Of a stretch of DNA of 13,938 nt, positions 7,047-13,938 are shown piece by piece. The stretch comes from Propionibacteriaceae bacterium (GTDB lineage Bacteria; Actinomycetota; Actinomycetes; Propionibacteriales; Propionibacteriaceae), in assembly GCA_031282235.1 (NCBI GenBank), contig JAITED010000086.1, positions 1 to 13,938 on the forward strand, read 5' to 3'. The translations under genes were made by a program, and so were the position numbers. The notes beneath the pieces were generated by a model. It did not search any database and was not told where the DNA came from. It saw only the letters and a list, made by a program, of their open reading frames with translations. The first letter of the stretch is position 1. Each line of letters opens with the position of its first letter.

Positions 7047-7474
7047 TACTTACGAGCATAGATGATTCCGCGTACCGCGTGGAGTTAGGGGCGAACTGTG
7101 TCCACCGCGCCCTGAGGGTGCGCATAAGAGGGGGACGCGCGCCGCCAGAGCCGAGAATGGGTTGGCTCCGACCCCAACTTTCCCCATCATGCTGCAACTC
7201 CATTCGCTTGAAGCCCCCTTTTCAAAGGGGGTGCCGCCGTAGGCGGCGGGGGTTATTGGTGAGTGGTGTAGGGAGGTAACCCCCGTCAGGCAAAGCCAGC
7301 CACCCCCTTTGAAAAAGGGGTTGCAGTTGCACTCTTTCAATAGTGGATAAAGAAATATTTTACGAAACAAATTATTCTAGGTTAGGCTGGGGGTCATGTT
7401 CGGCTTGGGGGATTGACAAAGAGGGGTGTTACGGGGGGTGTCAGGCGTATCTATTTAGAGTGGAGGAAACTGTT
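7047..7474. other. 428-base intergenic region between the kinase and the surface-protein gene
   Basis: No believable gene is seen here. The stretch serves as the upstream region of both divergent genes and holds the palindromic element described at 7213-7320. Bases 7341-7380 are noticeably AT-rich compared with everything around them and are the likeliest site for the surface-protein promoter. TTTCAA (7335-7340) and TTTTAC (7358-7363) are 17 bases apart but match consensus poorly. A GGAGGAA ribosome site at 7462-7468 precedes the gene at 7475. Confidence 0.6.
7213..7320. repeat. Nested-palindrome element (MITE/REP-like, about 108 bp)
   Basis: Consecutive perfect stems fill this segment. CCCCCTTT (7214-7221) pairs with AAAGGGGG (7224-7231). 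GCCGCC (7233-7238) pairs with GGCGGC (7242-7247). GGGGGTTA (7248-7255) pairs with TAACCCCC (7277-7284). CCCCTTT (7304-7310) pairs with AAAGGGG (7314-7320). The outer two hairpins are also inverted copies of each other over about 20 bases, giving the unit terminal inverted repeats. It has no coding capacity and no transposase beside it. The structure is read directly; identity as a dispersed non-autonomous repeat is inference, since copies elsewhere cannot be seen from this window. Confidence 0.65.
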
Positions 7475-9679
7475 ATGGCTCGGTTTGGCGTTGTCCAAAG
7501 GGGGATGTGCGCGGGGCGCAGGTTGGGGCTTGCGGGGATGGCGTGGCTCGTGGGGGCGGCGTTGTTAGGGGTGTGGGGCGTGGAGCTGCCCGCTAACGCC
7601 GAAAGTTTTAATTACGTTTATTTGACTAACAAGTTGTGCGCTACAGATACCTTCCTTGGGGTGAATTATGACCCGAATACCAAGAGTCTGGTGATTGATT
7701 TAGATGCGCAACAGTTGAAAGACTTGGAAGTCACTTCGTTGACGATAGGGAACGAACCTGCTGTGAACTGCCTACTTGAGGTGAATTCTTTAGAGTTTCT
7801 GCGCAGTTCTGCTAGCACAGTTGATGAGTTGAACATTCATGCCGGCGCGTTTTTACAGAGTAATAATCCGGCGTTGCAGCGGGTGAAGTTTCCTGAAGGC
7901 ATAACAACGCTAAACATCGGCGATTATGCTTTTTGGCAAATGGCAGCCGCAAACGGCGGTGCGACAGTGTTGCGGGAGGTGGAGTTTCCCTCCAGTTTAG
8001 AGTCGTTGAATATCGGCGCCGGAGCGTTTATTCAGGAATCTTCTAACGCCGATACGTCGCTGCAAAAGATAGAGTTTCCAGCCAACTTAACTTCGCTAAC
8101 CATAGGCGTGGACGCATTCTGGCAGCGGGTTCAGGGCAACGGTAATACGGCGCTGAAAGAGGTAGTGTTTCCGAGCGGCCCGAACTTGAAAACGCTGAAA
8201 ATCGGTGAAGTTCCCCCACCGTGTACCGGTATGCCGCCCTGTTTCCCCGGCTTCCAGCATTCAAACGCTTTCCGGCAAGATGTGTTTGGGGATGGGAACA
8301 CCACGCTACAGCGCGTAGTATTCCCGCCGAAGTTGGAATCGTTGACCGTCAGCGCGATGGCATTCTGGCAAAATGTGCAAGGCGTTGGCAGTACGGCGTT
8401 GCAAGAAGTGGTGTTCCCCACTGGTTTAACTTCGTTGACCGTTGGGATGCGGGCATTTTATCAACACACTGCTGGCGGTGCCGGGGTGACGTTAGAGTCG
8501 GTGACTTTCCCAGCGAATCTGGATTATCTGCAGATTGACAATCAAGCGTTTGCGCAAGAGGTTGCTGCTGGCAAAGTTCCGGCGCTGAAATACTTTATGT
8601 TTCCCACCGCAAACAAGATAGCTAATACGCTGGTTTTAGACCCGGCGATGGGGCCGAACGATATTACCCAGTTGAGCATTGACCCTTACGGCGCTGATTC
8701 CAAAATTGCTACGTTGCCGTGGCTGTGGTTGGGCCAAAACTCCTCCACTGACACCGAATGGAATACGGGTTTGGACGCCGATTACCCTTTGGTGGGGCTT
8801 AATCAAGCCGCAGTGAGGTTTGACCCTAACGGTGGTGGAGTAGCGGGCAGCGATACACCGGTTACGGTTACGCAGCAGGGGCTTCCGGTTTGGAGCGGTT
8901 ATGCTGATTTGGAGTTTGATACTTGGTCTTGGGGGGCGGTTGATTTAGCGCCACCTACCAGCACCCCAGCCAAAGATGGGGCGTTGGCTTGGGAGTTTGC
9001 GGGGTGGAGTCCTGCGGGGTACGACTTGCCGCCAGACGGTTCGTTACTACAGCCGGGAGTGGATAAGCACCTATTAGCGGGAAGCATGGATAGCGAACCG
9101 CCGGTTTTTACTGCGCATTGGAGGGCAGTTTGGCATCCGGAGCTTAAAGATGTTCCAAGCGTTGCGCAGGGCGAGTCAATCAGTTTTCTTGACCCGGTGC
9201 GTGAATACGCCAAGCCGGGAGTGGAGGTTGTGTCTCGGGTGGTGCAGGAAGGCTTGGCGCGGGTTGTGGGGTCGGATGCTGAGCAGCGGGTAGTTTTTGA
9301 AGCTAGCGCCGATTTAGAGGTGAACAAAGAATACGTCTCGCAAGTGCTTTATACGTTTAGTGACGGTTATACCGTTATAGCTAGTCAGGTGGCTAAAGTG
9401 CTACCAATAACGCCTCCTGTTGTCCCTGCTACCCCTGAAGGTGATGATAAGGATGGAGACGGCGTAGCTGGTGATACTGGCGGTGACGGTGGCGATAGCA
9501 GCGCTGGTGATACCGGCGGCGATAGCGGAGAAACTGGCGCTAGTGATAGCGATTCACCCGGAATTGTAGTCAAAACAGGTGGTGCTCTCGCCACAGCTAG
9601 TAGCTCCGCGCTGCTTGCGTATACCGTGCTGCTCCTGGCTTCGGGCGCTTTGGTGCTCGCCTTAAAACGGAGTGCCTGA
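7475..9679 (+). CDS. Secreted surface protein with ~31-residue leucine-rich-like repeats and a non-canonical sortase-type tail
   Basis: The 734-residue precursor starts at ATG 7475, six bases after GGAGGAA; the frame is open back to 7343 without a ribosome site. Residues about 1-42 form a long signal peptide ending near ANAES. Residues about 116-390 hold about eight repeats of the BspA/LRR_5 kind, with the pattern L..V.FP..L.SL.IG..AF.Q and a ~31-residue period. Residues about 447-550 (VRFDPNGGG, then FAGW and FTAHW) resemble an InlB B-repeat/Listeria-Bacteroides repeat. A beta-rich stretch (about 556-645) follows, then a Gly/Asp/Ser linker (655-694). The end is VVKTGG (698-703), a hydrophobic helix and KRSA, the layout of a cell-wall sorting signal without LPxTG. 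Proteins of this build usually act in adhesion; the partner is unknown. Confidence 0.88.
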   Translation: MARFGVVQRGMCAGRRLGLAGMAWLVGAALLGVWGVELPANAESFNYVYLTNKLCATDTFLGVNYDPNTKSLVIDLDAQQLKDLEVTSLTIGNEPAVNCLLEVNSLEFLRSSASTVDELNIHAGAFLQSNNPALQRVKFPEGITTLNIGDYAFWQMAAANGGATVLREVEFPSSLESLNIGAGAFIQESSNADTSLQKIEFPANLTSLTIGVDAFWQRVQGNGNTALKEVVFPSGPNLKTLKIGEVPPPCTGMPPCFPGFQHSNAFRQDVFGDGNTTLQRVVFPPKLESLTVSAMAFWQNVQGVGSTALQEVVFPTGLTSLTVGMRAFYQHTAGGAGVTLESVTFPANLDYLQIDNQAFAQEVAAGKVPALKYFMFPTANKIANTLVLDPAMGPNDITQLSIDPYGADSKIATLPWLWLGQNSSTDTEWNTGLDADYPLVGLNQAAVRFDPNGGGVAGSDTPVTVTQQGLPVWSGYADLEFDTWSWGAVDLAPPTSTPAKDGALAWEFAGWSPAGYDLPPDGSLLQPGVDKHLLAGSMDSEPPVFTAHWRAVWHPELKDVPSVAQGESISFLDPVREYAKPGVEVVSRVVQEGLARVVGSDAEQRVVFEASADLEVNKEYVSQVLYTFSDGYTVIASQVAKVLPITPPVVPATPEGDDKDGDGVAGDTGGDGGDSSAGDTGGDSGETGASDSDSPGIVVKTGGALATASSSALLAYTVLLLASGALVLALKRSA
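7871..8584 (+). repeat. Array of ~93-bp coding repeats in the surface-protein gene
   Basis: Seven consecutive units encode ~31 residues each (one is longer), beginning at protein residues 133, 166, 196, 227, 278, 309 and 340; a degenerate eighth begins at 371. Each opens with ALQ/LK/LE followed by a (K/E/V)FP strand, a SL.IG strand and AF(W/Y)Q, and most close with a Gly/Asn-rich turn such as GNGNTA. The DNA has drifted while the protein pattern is kept, which argues for old duplication under selection. The fourth unit carries an extra ~20 residues. Confidence 0.8.
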
Positions 9680-9716
9680 TGCAGAAAATGCGGTTTGCCA
9701 GCGAAAGCTCGGTCAA

Positions 9717-10472
9717 CTAACTGTTGGGGTTCGTCTGGCAGGCTTGCACTTGTGGGTCGCTCGTTGGGACTCCGCCGGGCAGTTTCAACGGGGGCGCATC
9801 GGGGGGTATTTGTATTTCAACTAAACCGCAACCGATTTTGGCATCACAGACTCGGGTGCCGTAGGTGTCGTAGTACTGCATATGGGCTTCTAGGTAGTTT
9901 TCTCCAGTAAACCCCGGCGGCATAACGCCGTGGCGTACTAAGCAGCGCGCGACCAATTCGTGGAATCCAACATTGCCGGGGTCGTTTACGGTGCTCCGAT
10001 AGAGCGTGTCGAACGGTAACCACTGCAGTTCGCATCCTTGTACCACATCTGTAACGGCATCTTCCGAGGCGATGGCAGGATACCCAAGAGTCAGCGATTC
10101 ATGAGTTCCGTATTCGTTCGATACGTAACCCACTTCAGAGAACCCAATATCGGAGGAGTTAATGCAATCCACTACCCGGGATTGGGCATCTTGTATCTCG
10201 GCGTAAGTGATTATTCCGTCTATGAGCACTTCCCGGACGTAATCATTCGGCGCGTCTGCTAGCGCTTTGGCAAACTCGGCGGCGTATGCGGGGTTCGGTT
10301 TCGGTTCGTCACTGGAATCAGCGCAACCAAAAAGTGAAACTACGAGTGCGCTTAGCAGCAGCCCCCACCAAGCCCTAGCTGTGCATCCAAATGCAAACCA
10401 AACTGCAGCGGGGCAGGATGAACTGGGCGCATTCGGGAGAGCAGACCCGCTAGATTTCGCTGCGGCATACAT
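9717..10472 (-). CDS. Predicted lipoprotein of unknown function with six conserved-looking cysteines
   Basis: I do not recognise this 251-residue protein. GGAGGGG lies about 10 bases upstream of the ATG at 10472. A hydrophobic segment (about 35-49) ends in LFGC with Cys50 as the likely lipidated residue; the region before it is unusually long and itself partly hydrophobic. No better in-frame ATG, GTG or TTG near the membrane segment was found. The exported part is acidic and has Cys at 103, 147, 177, 209, 215 and 245, enough for three disulfides. Motifs seen include HELVARCLVRHGVMPPGFTG (171-190) and a Pro-rich end (223-236). It converges on the surface-protein gene and diverges from the ABC operon, sharing a repeat-rich spacer with the latter. 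A surface-exposed, disulfide-stabilised lipoprotein is the safest description. Confidence 0.75.
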   Translation of the reverse strand: MYAAAKSSGSALPNAPSSSCPAAVWFAFGCTARAWWGLLLSALVVSLFGCADSSDEPKPNPAYAAEFAKALADAPNDYVREVLIDGIITYAEIQDAQSRVVDCINSSDIGFSEVGYVSNEYGTHESLTLGYPAIASEDAVTDVVQGCELQWLPFDTLYRSTVNDPGNVGFHELVARCLVRHGVMPPGFTGENYLEAHMQYYDTYGTRVCDAKIGCGLVEIQIPPDAPPLKLPGGVPTSDPQVQACQTNPNS

Positions 10473-10547
10473 TCGCTGCGCCCCTCCGTCCTGACTCGAA
10501 TGGGCTGCCGTATAAGTAACGGCGCCCCTCGAATGTTGGAACTTTCT

Positions 10548-10578
10548 CAGGTTTCATACTACCTCGCAGGTCTCATAC
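10548..10578. promoter_or_regulatory. Pair of 12-bp direct repeats upstream of the ABC transporter genes
   Basis: CAGGTTTCATAC (10548-10559) and CAGGTCTCATAC (10567-10578) differ at one base and are spaced 19 bp start to start, close to two helical turns. This layout fits cooperative binding of a regulator to one face of the DNA. The repeats lie in the 235-base spacer between the divergent lipoprotein and ABC genes. The repeat is seen directly; operator function and the identity of the regulator are inference. Confidence 0.5.
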
Positions 10579-10603
10579 CAGCGGGGCTGCCAAGGGTGAG
10601 AGT

Positions 10604-10623
10604 TCTCAGACTGTGGTCTGAGA
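10604..10623. promoter_or_regulatory. Perfect 8-bp inverted repeat with 4-base spacer, candidate operator
   Basis: The arm TCTCAGAC (10604-10611), spacer TGTG and arm GTCTGAGA (10616-10623) form an exact dyad. It sits 26 bases after the direct repeats and 85 bases before the ABC ATPase start, where a dimeric repressor such as a TetR- or MarR-type protein could block transcription. No T-run follows, so it is not a normal terminator. The rest of the spacer (10473-10707) also holds a GCCGT/ACGGC dyad (10507-10523) around a TATAAG; nothing else stands out. Confidence 0.5.
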
Positions 10624-10707
10624 GGGGGTAGCTCTGTCGTCCAAAAATGGTTTCACAAGGTGCTTTTGGCTGGCTAATGGGTTGAGGGACACTATAGCCT
10701 GGATGGA

Positions 10708-11436
10708 ATGAACAACACTCCTATCGTTACTACGAGCGCTCTTACTAAGGTGTACGGCAGTGATGCTACTCAAGTCACCGCTTTGAATGGGGTGAGTGCC
10801 GCGTTCGCGGCGGGCACTTTCACCGCGATTATGGGGCCGTCCGGTTCCGGCAAATCCACTATGATGCACTGCCTCGCCGGGCTGGATACCCCCACGTCCG
10901 GGTCGGTGCTTATTGATGGGGTGCAACTCGTCGGGATGCCCGATAAAGAACTCACTAAACTGCGGCGGGACAAGATTGGGTTCATATTCCAAGCGTTTAA
11001 CCTGCTGCCGACCCACACTGCGGCACAAAACATTCTGCTGCCGTTGGAGTTGTCCGGGAGCAAAGTAAACCCGGCGTTGTTCCGTAATTTAGTGGAAGCG
11101 TTGGGGATTTCAGACCGGTTGAACCACCTGCCCAGCCAGCTCTCCGGTGGGCAACAGCAGCGGGTGGCCGTGGCGCGCGCCCTCATCTCGCGCCCGGCGG
11201 TGGTGTTCGCGGACGAACCGACCGGCGCGTTGGATTCGCGTAGTTCCGCTGGGCTGTTGGCGTTTCTGCGTCAGGCGGCGCAAGGTGGTCAAACTATCAT
11301 CATGGTCACTCACGACCCGCGCGCGGCGTCGTACACCGACCGGGCGCTGCTGCTGCGTGATGGGCAGATTGTCTCCGACATCGCCCACCCCAGTGAGGAT
11401 ACGGTGATGGCAGCTATGAAAACCCTAGACAACTGA
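10708..11436 (+). CDS. ABC transporter ATP-binding protein, MacB/LolD-type
   Basis: This 242-residue ATPase powers the FtsX-type permease encoded next. Walker A is GPSGSGKS (43-50), the Q-loop lies in FQAFNLLP (94-101), the signature is LSGGQQQR (145-152), Walker B is VVFADEPTGALD (165-176) and the switch His is H202 in VTHDPR. FQAFNLLP and DEPTGALD are typical of the MacB/LolD/BceA branch, whose members drive conformational work on the outer side of the membrane rather than classical import. No ribosome site sits at normal distance; GAGGGA is about 19 bases away, and a TATAG lies just before the start, so a near-leaderless message is possible. The permease begins 22 bases after the stop. The substrate cannot be told; drug or peptide resistance and lipoprotein handling are the usual options. 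Confidence 0.93.
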   Translation: MNNTPIVTTSALTKVYGSDATQVTALNGVSAAFAAGTFTAIMGPSGSGKSTMMHCLAGLDTPTSGSVLIDGVQLVGMPDKELTKLRRDKIGFIFQAFNLLPTHTAAQNILLPLELSGSKVNPALFRNLVEALGISDRLNHLPSQLSGGQQQRVAVARALISRPAVVFADEPTGALDSRSSAGLLAFLRQAAQGGQTIIMVTHDPRAASYTDRALLLRDGQIVSDIAHPSEDTVMAAMKTLDN

Positions 11437-11458
11437 GCAAAGAGGAGCATTTAGTTTC

Positions 11459-13938
11459 ATGCTGAGCACCGCATTACGCGAACTGCGCTATCACCCCGGC
11501 CGTTATATGGCCACCTTGATTGCCGTAGCCATCGCTATCGGATTCATGTCGGCCGCCTCTGTGGTGACCGCCACCGAAAGCACGGCGATGACCCGACAAG
11601 GGTTACTGCCATACGGCAAAGCTGACCTAGTGGTCGAGATCAAATACCCGAAAGACATCTCTCAACAACTATCGAATGCGCAAACAGACGATTTGGTGTC
11701 CGCGGTAACCGCAGTGTCGGGGGTGAGCGTTGTCACCCCCGTATACACCGCCTCCGCCGCCATGCAGGGGCCGTCCGGCTCCGCAAAACTCAATTTGACG
11801 GGGGCACTTCCAGAACAGTTGCGCGGCAACGCGCTGCAATCGGGGAGTTGGCCGACCGGTTCGCGCGAAATCGCCATCAGTTCCGCTACAGCCAAAGAGC
11901 TGGGGGTAACGGTGGGCGCTACATTGAAATCCGCGCTTGACAACAACGAATGGACTGTCACCGGTATCACTAATGACCCCAAGTCACTCTTTGGTGCCGC
12001 TGCGTATGTGATTAACTCGTATTTTGTAGCCGACCTACAAGCAGGCGATAGCGTATACACCACGTATGCGGTCAAACTAGACAACACGAGCGCGAGCAGC
12101 GCTACTGCTACTAAATCTGCGGTGAACGCTGCGATTGATAAGGTGGACGACACCTTAAACCCCCACATCGACACGTTCGACGAGTTTTTCGCCGCCGCCT
12201 CAAAGACGATTACCGGAAATGTTGACGCTTTGAAGTATGTGTTGTGGGTGTTCGCCGCTATCGCCGTTGTGGTCGGCATGATAACTATCGCAAATACGTT
12301 TACCATCCTGCTTGCCGGGCGTCGCCGCCAGATTGGATTATTGCGGGCTATCGGGGCGGACGGCTCACAGATACGCCGCTCAGTTTTGATGGAAGCGATG
12401 TTTGTCGGCTTAGCCGGTGCGGCTGTTGCCATCGGGTTAGCGGTGGCGTTGGCCTCAGCGGTTGGCCTATACACCGGCTCTATCCATTGGGGAGTCACCC
12501 TGCCTTGGCGCGACTTGGCGTTAGCGGTCGGTATGGGATTGATTATGACGGTCGCTGCGGCGTTCCTGCCCTCTGCCCGCAGCACCGCTATTGCCCCGAT
12601 GGAGGCGTTGCGCCCCGTGGATTCTGTAGTGTTCCAGCGCCGGGTCAGCACCTTCCGGGCGCTCACTTGCCTGTTGCTGTTGGCAGCTGGCGGCGCGCTG
12701 GTGTGGGTGTCTTTTCAGGTTGGAAATATAGCGCTACCAATCGCGCTGCTAGCGGCTTCGCTGATAACCTTCGGCGTGCTGTTCGCGGCACCACTGTTTG
12801 TCCCGGCCTTGATGCGTATTGTCGGTGCCGTCGTAGGGCGCTTCGGCATGGTGCCCCGGTTGGCGGTGGCCAATTCACTGCGCAACCCTGCCCGCTCCGC
12901 TGCGACTGCTTCGGCGTTGATGCTGGCTGTCGGGTTGGTGTTCACGCTGCAGATTGGCTCGGCTTCCATGCGGGAAACCGTATTGGACAAGATAGCAGCC
13001 ACGATGCCTATCGATATAGCGGTGACTGCGGCACCTAGTAGGGGACTTGTTAGCGTGCCCGAGGCAGCCAAAGCCAAGTTGGAGAAAGTGGATGGCGTGT
13101 CGCAAGCGGCAGCGCTGTCATGCTCCAAAGTGGATGTCAGCGTGTCAGGGCATACCGAGGAGACGTCGATATGTGGCTACAGCAGCGCTGCGGCGTCCGC
13201 TGTTGCCTCCGGCCCGCAAACCATCCCCGCTGGGGAGTTGTGGGTGCCGGTGCGTTCCAAGGATTTCCCGGAGGGTAGTCAGGTGAGCCTCACCGGAGCG
13301 TCCGGGCAGAGCATCACACTGACCGCCCACGAATCGTACCTCGCTGACAATGACCGCTGGTTTGTCTCCCCTGAAGCGGTGGCGCAACTCGGCGCAGTGG
13401 TGAATGGGGCGATGGTGCTGCTACGGGTGCCGGATCACTCGCAGGCGCTGGATGTTTACAACGGGCTGGCGAGTATCATCTCCGAGTTCGATTTGGCGGC
13501 TTCAGGCGGGCTGATGGGCTCGGCGCAGTTGGAGCAGATACTGCAGATCGTCACTTCGGTGTTGACCGGATTGTTGGCGGTCGCGGTGCTGGTCGCACTG
13601 GTTGGCGTAGGTAACACCCTCACTCTTTCGGTGATCGAACGCACCCGAGAATCTGCTCTGCTAAGGGCTTTAGGGCTGCAACGCCGTTCTTTGAAAGCGA
13701 TGCTAGCGGTGGAGGCGCTACTAGTAGTGGTGGTGGGAGCCGCCGTCGGACTTGCCGCCGGGGTGTTCTTTGGTTGGCTTGGCACCAACGCCATGACCCA
13801 GACGGTCTCTGCCGACGTGAGCCTAACCGCAGCGTTCGCTGTCGACTGGAAACTCACCCTCGGTCTGCTGGGCGTACTCGCCGCTGCCGCGCTGCTTGCT
13901 TCCTTAATCCCCGGACAACGAGCCGCAAAAGCCAACGT
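11459..13938 (+). CDS. FtsX-like ABC transporter permease with duplicated FtsX domains (3' end cut by the window)
   Basis: The frame stays open for 826 residues to the window edge. GAGGAG at 11442-11447 precedes the ATG by 11 bases. The N-terminal helix (about 16-37) is followed by a large extracytoplasmic MacB-periplasmic-core-like region (about 40-255). The first FtsX unit (about 258-384) contains GRRRQIGLLRAIGAD and ends in IAPMEALRPV. Two middle helices (about 400-421, 424-448), a further helix (about 480-500) and a second external domain (about 505-690) follow. A second FtsX unit begins at about 694 with RTRESALLRALGLQ. Ten helices in this order are the usual layout of the long actinobacterial permeases. 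By analogy with the end of the first unit, only some ten residues are probably missing. It works with the ATPase 22 bases upstream. Confidence 0.92.
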   Translation, partial: MLSTALRELRYHPGRYMATLIAVAIAIGFMSAASVVTATESTAMTRQGLLPYGKADLVVEIKYPKDISQQLSNAQTDDLVSAVTAVSGVSVVTPVYTASAAMQGPSGSAKLNLTGALPEQLRGNALQSGSWPTGSREIAISSATAKELGVTVGATLKSALDNNEWTVTGITNDPKSLFGAAAYVINSYFVADLQAGDSVYTTYAVKLDNTSASSATATKSAVNAAIDKVDDTLNPHIDTFDEFFAAASKTITGNVDALKYVLWVFAAIAVVVGMITIANTFTILLAGRRRQIGLLRAIGADGSQIRRSVLMEAMFVGLAGAAVAIGLAVALASAVGLYTGSIHWGVTLPWRDLALAVGMGLIMTVAAAFLPSARSTAIAPMEALRPVDSVVFQRRVSTFRALTCLLLLAAGGALVWVSFQVGNIALPIALLAASLITFGVLFAAPLFVPALMRIVGAVVGRFGMVPRLAVANSLRNPARSAATASALMLAVGLVFTLQIGSASMRETVLDKIAATMPIDIAVTAAPSRGLVSVPEAAKAKLEKVDGVSQAAALSCSKVDVSVSGHTEETSICGYSSAAASAVASGPQTIPAGELWVPVRSKDFPEGSQVSLTGASGQSITLTAHESYLADNDRWFVSPEAVAQLGAVVNGAMVLLRVPDHSQALDVYNGLASIISEFDLAASGGLMGSAQLEQILQIVTSVLTGLLAVAVLVALVGVGNTLTLSVIERTRESALLRALGLQRRSLKAMLAVEALLVVVVGAAVGLAAGVFFGWLGTNAMTQTVSADVSLTAAFAVDWKLTLGLLGVLAAAALLASLIPGQRAAKAN

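Noticed and set aside
7050..7370. Minus-strand open frame of 106 codons upstream of the kinase gene
   Set aside because: Much of it is the translation of the palindromic element; it has no ribosome site and low-complexity, unfamily-like composition.
7413..7418. Exact TTGACA upstream of the surface-protein gene, as a -35 box
   Set aside because: No believable -10 lies 16-18 bases downstream; the first AT-rich candidate is about 29 bases away.
7871..8584. CRISPR-like periodic repeats
   Set aside because: The period is ~93 bp, the repeats are imperfect, in frame and protein coding.
10604..10623. Inverted repeat as an intrinsic terminator
   Set aside because: The 3' side is followed by G-rich sequence with no T-run, and it lies upstream of both divergent genes.
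11662..12666. Long minus-strand open frame of 334 codons
   Set aside because: It lies fully inside the well-supported FtsX permease and shows no domain or start signal.
12244..13038. Plus-strand open frame of 264 codons inside the permease
   Set aside because: It is an out-of-frame shadow of the permease, which reads continuously from 11459 with clear helices and motifs.

Overview
The window looks like chromosomal DNA from a Gram-positive actinobacterium. By eye it has medium-to-high GC with frequent GC-ending codons and strong GGAGG-type ribosome sites. It encodes a dedicated-ATPase ECF transporter, a DesK/NarL-type two-component pair, a sortase-style surface protein and a MacB-like ABC pair with a permease of more than 820 residues. 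The overall flavour suggests Actinomycetaceae or a close relative, but this is an impression and not a species call.

Region 1 (1-4978, + strand) is a corrinoid (vitamin B12) acquisition operon. A cobalamin riboswitch (about 76-286) is followed by a leader that can form a hairpin over the first ribosome binding site. Five tightly packed genes follow: a 120-residue protein with a homing-endonuclease-associated-repeat-like domain, a membrane-anchored Thr/Pro-stalk protein ending in a DUF4430 (transcobalamin C-terminal-like) domain, EcfT, a two-domain fused ECF ATPase, and an S component of the type that carries an SNFxFGQGPWTPWQM motif. The last three overlap. The likely working model is that the DUF4430 domain captures the corrinoid at the cell surface and the ECF complex imports it, with the riboswitch shutting expression when cobalamin is plentiful.

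Region 2 (5039-7046, - strand) converges on the B12 operon. It encodes a DesK/NarL-family sensor kinase followed, 10 bases later, by its LuxR-type response regulator. The targets are unknown.

Region 3 (7047-9679) starts with a 428-base gap that holds a compact element of about 108 bp made of nested palindromes (MITE/REP-like). A secreted 734-residue surface protein follows. It has about eight unusual ~31-residue leucine-rich-like repeats, an InlB-B-like segment, a Gly/Asp linker and a non-canonical sortase-like tail (VVKTGG, hydrophobic helix, KR).

Region 4 (9717-13938) has an unrecognised six-cysteine lipoprotein on the - strand. A 235-base divergent spacer rich in direct and inverted repeats separates it from a MacB/LolD-type ABC ATPase and a duplicated-FtsX permease that runs off the right edge of the window. 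No tRNA, rRNA, CRISPR array, transposase or integrase was seen.
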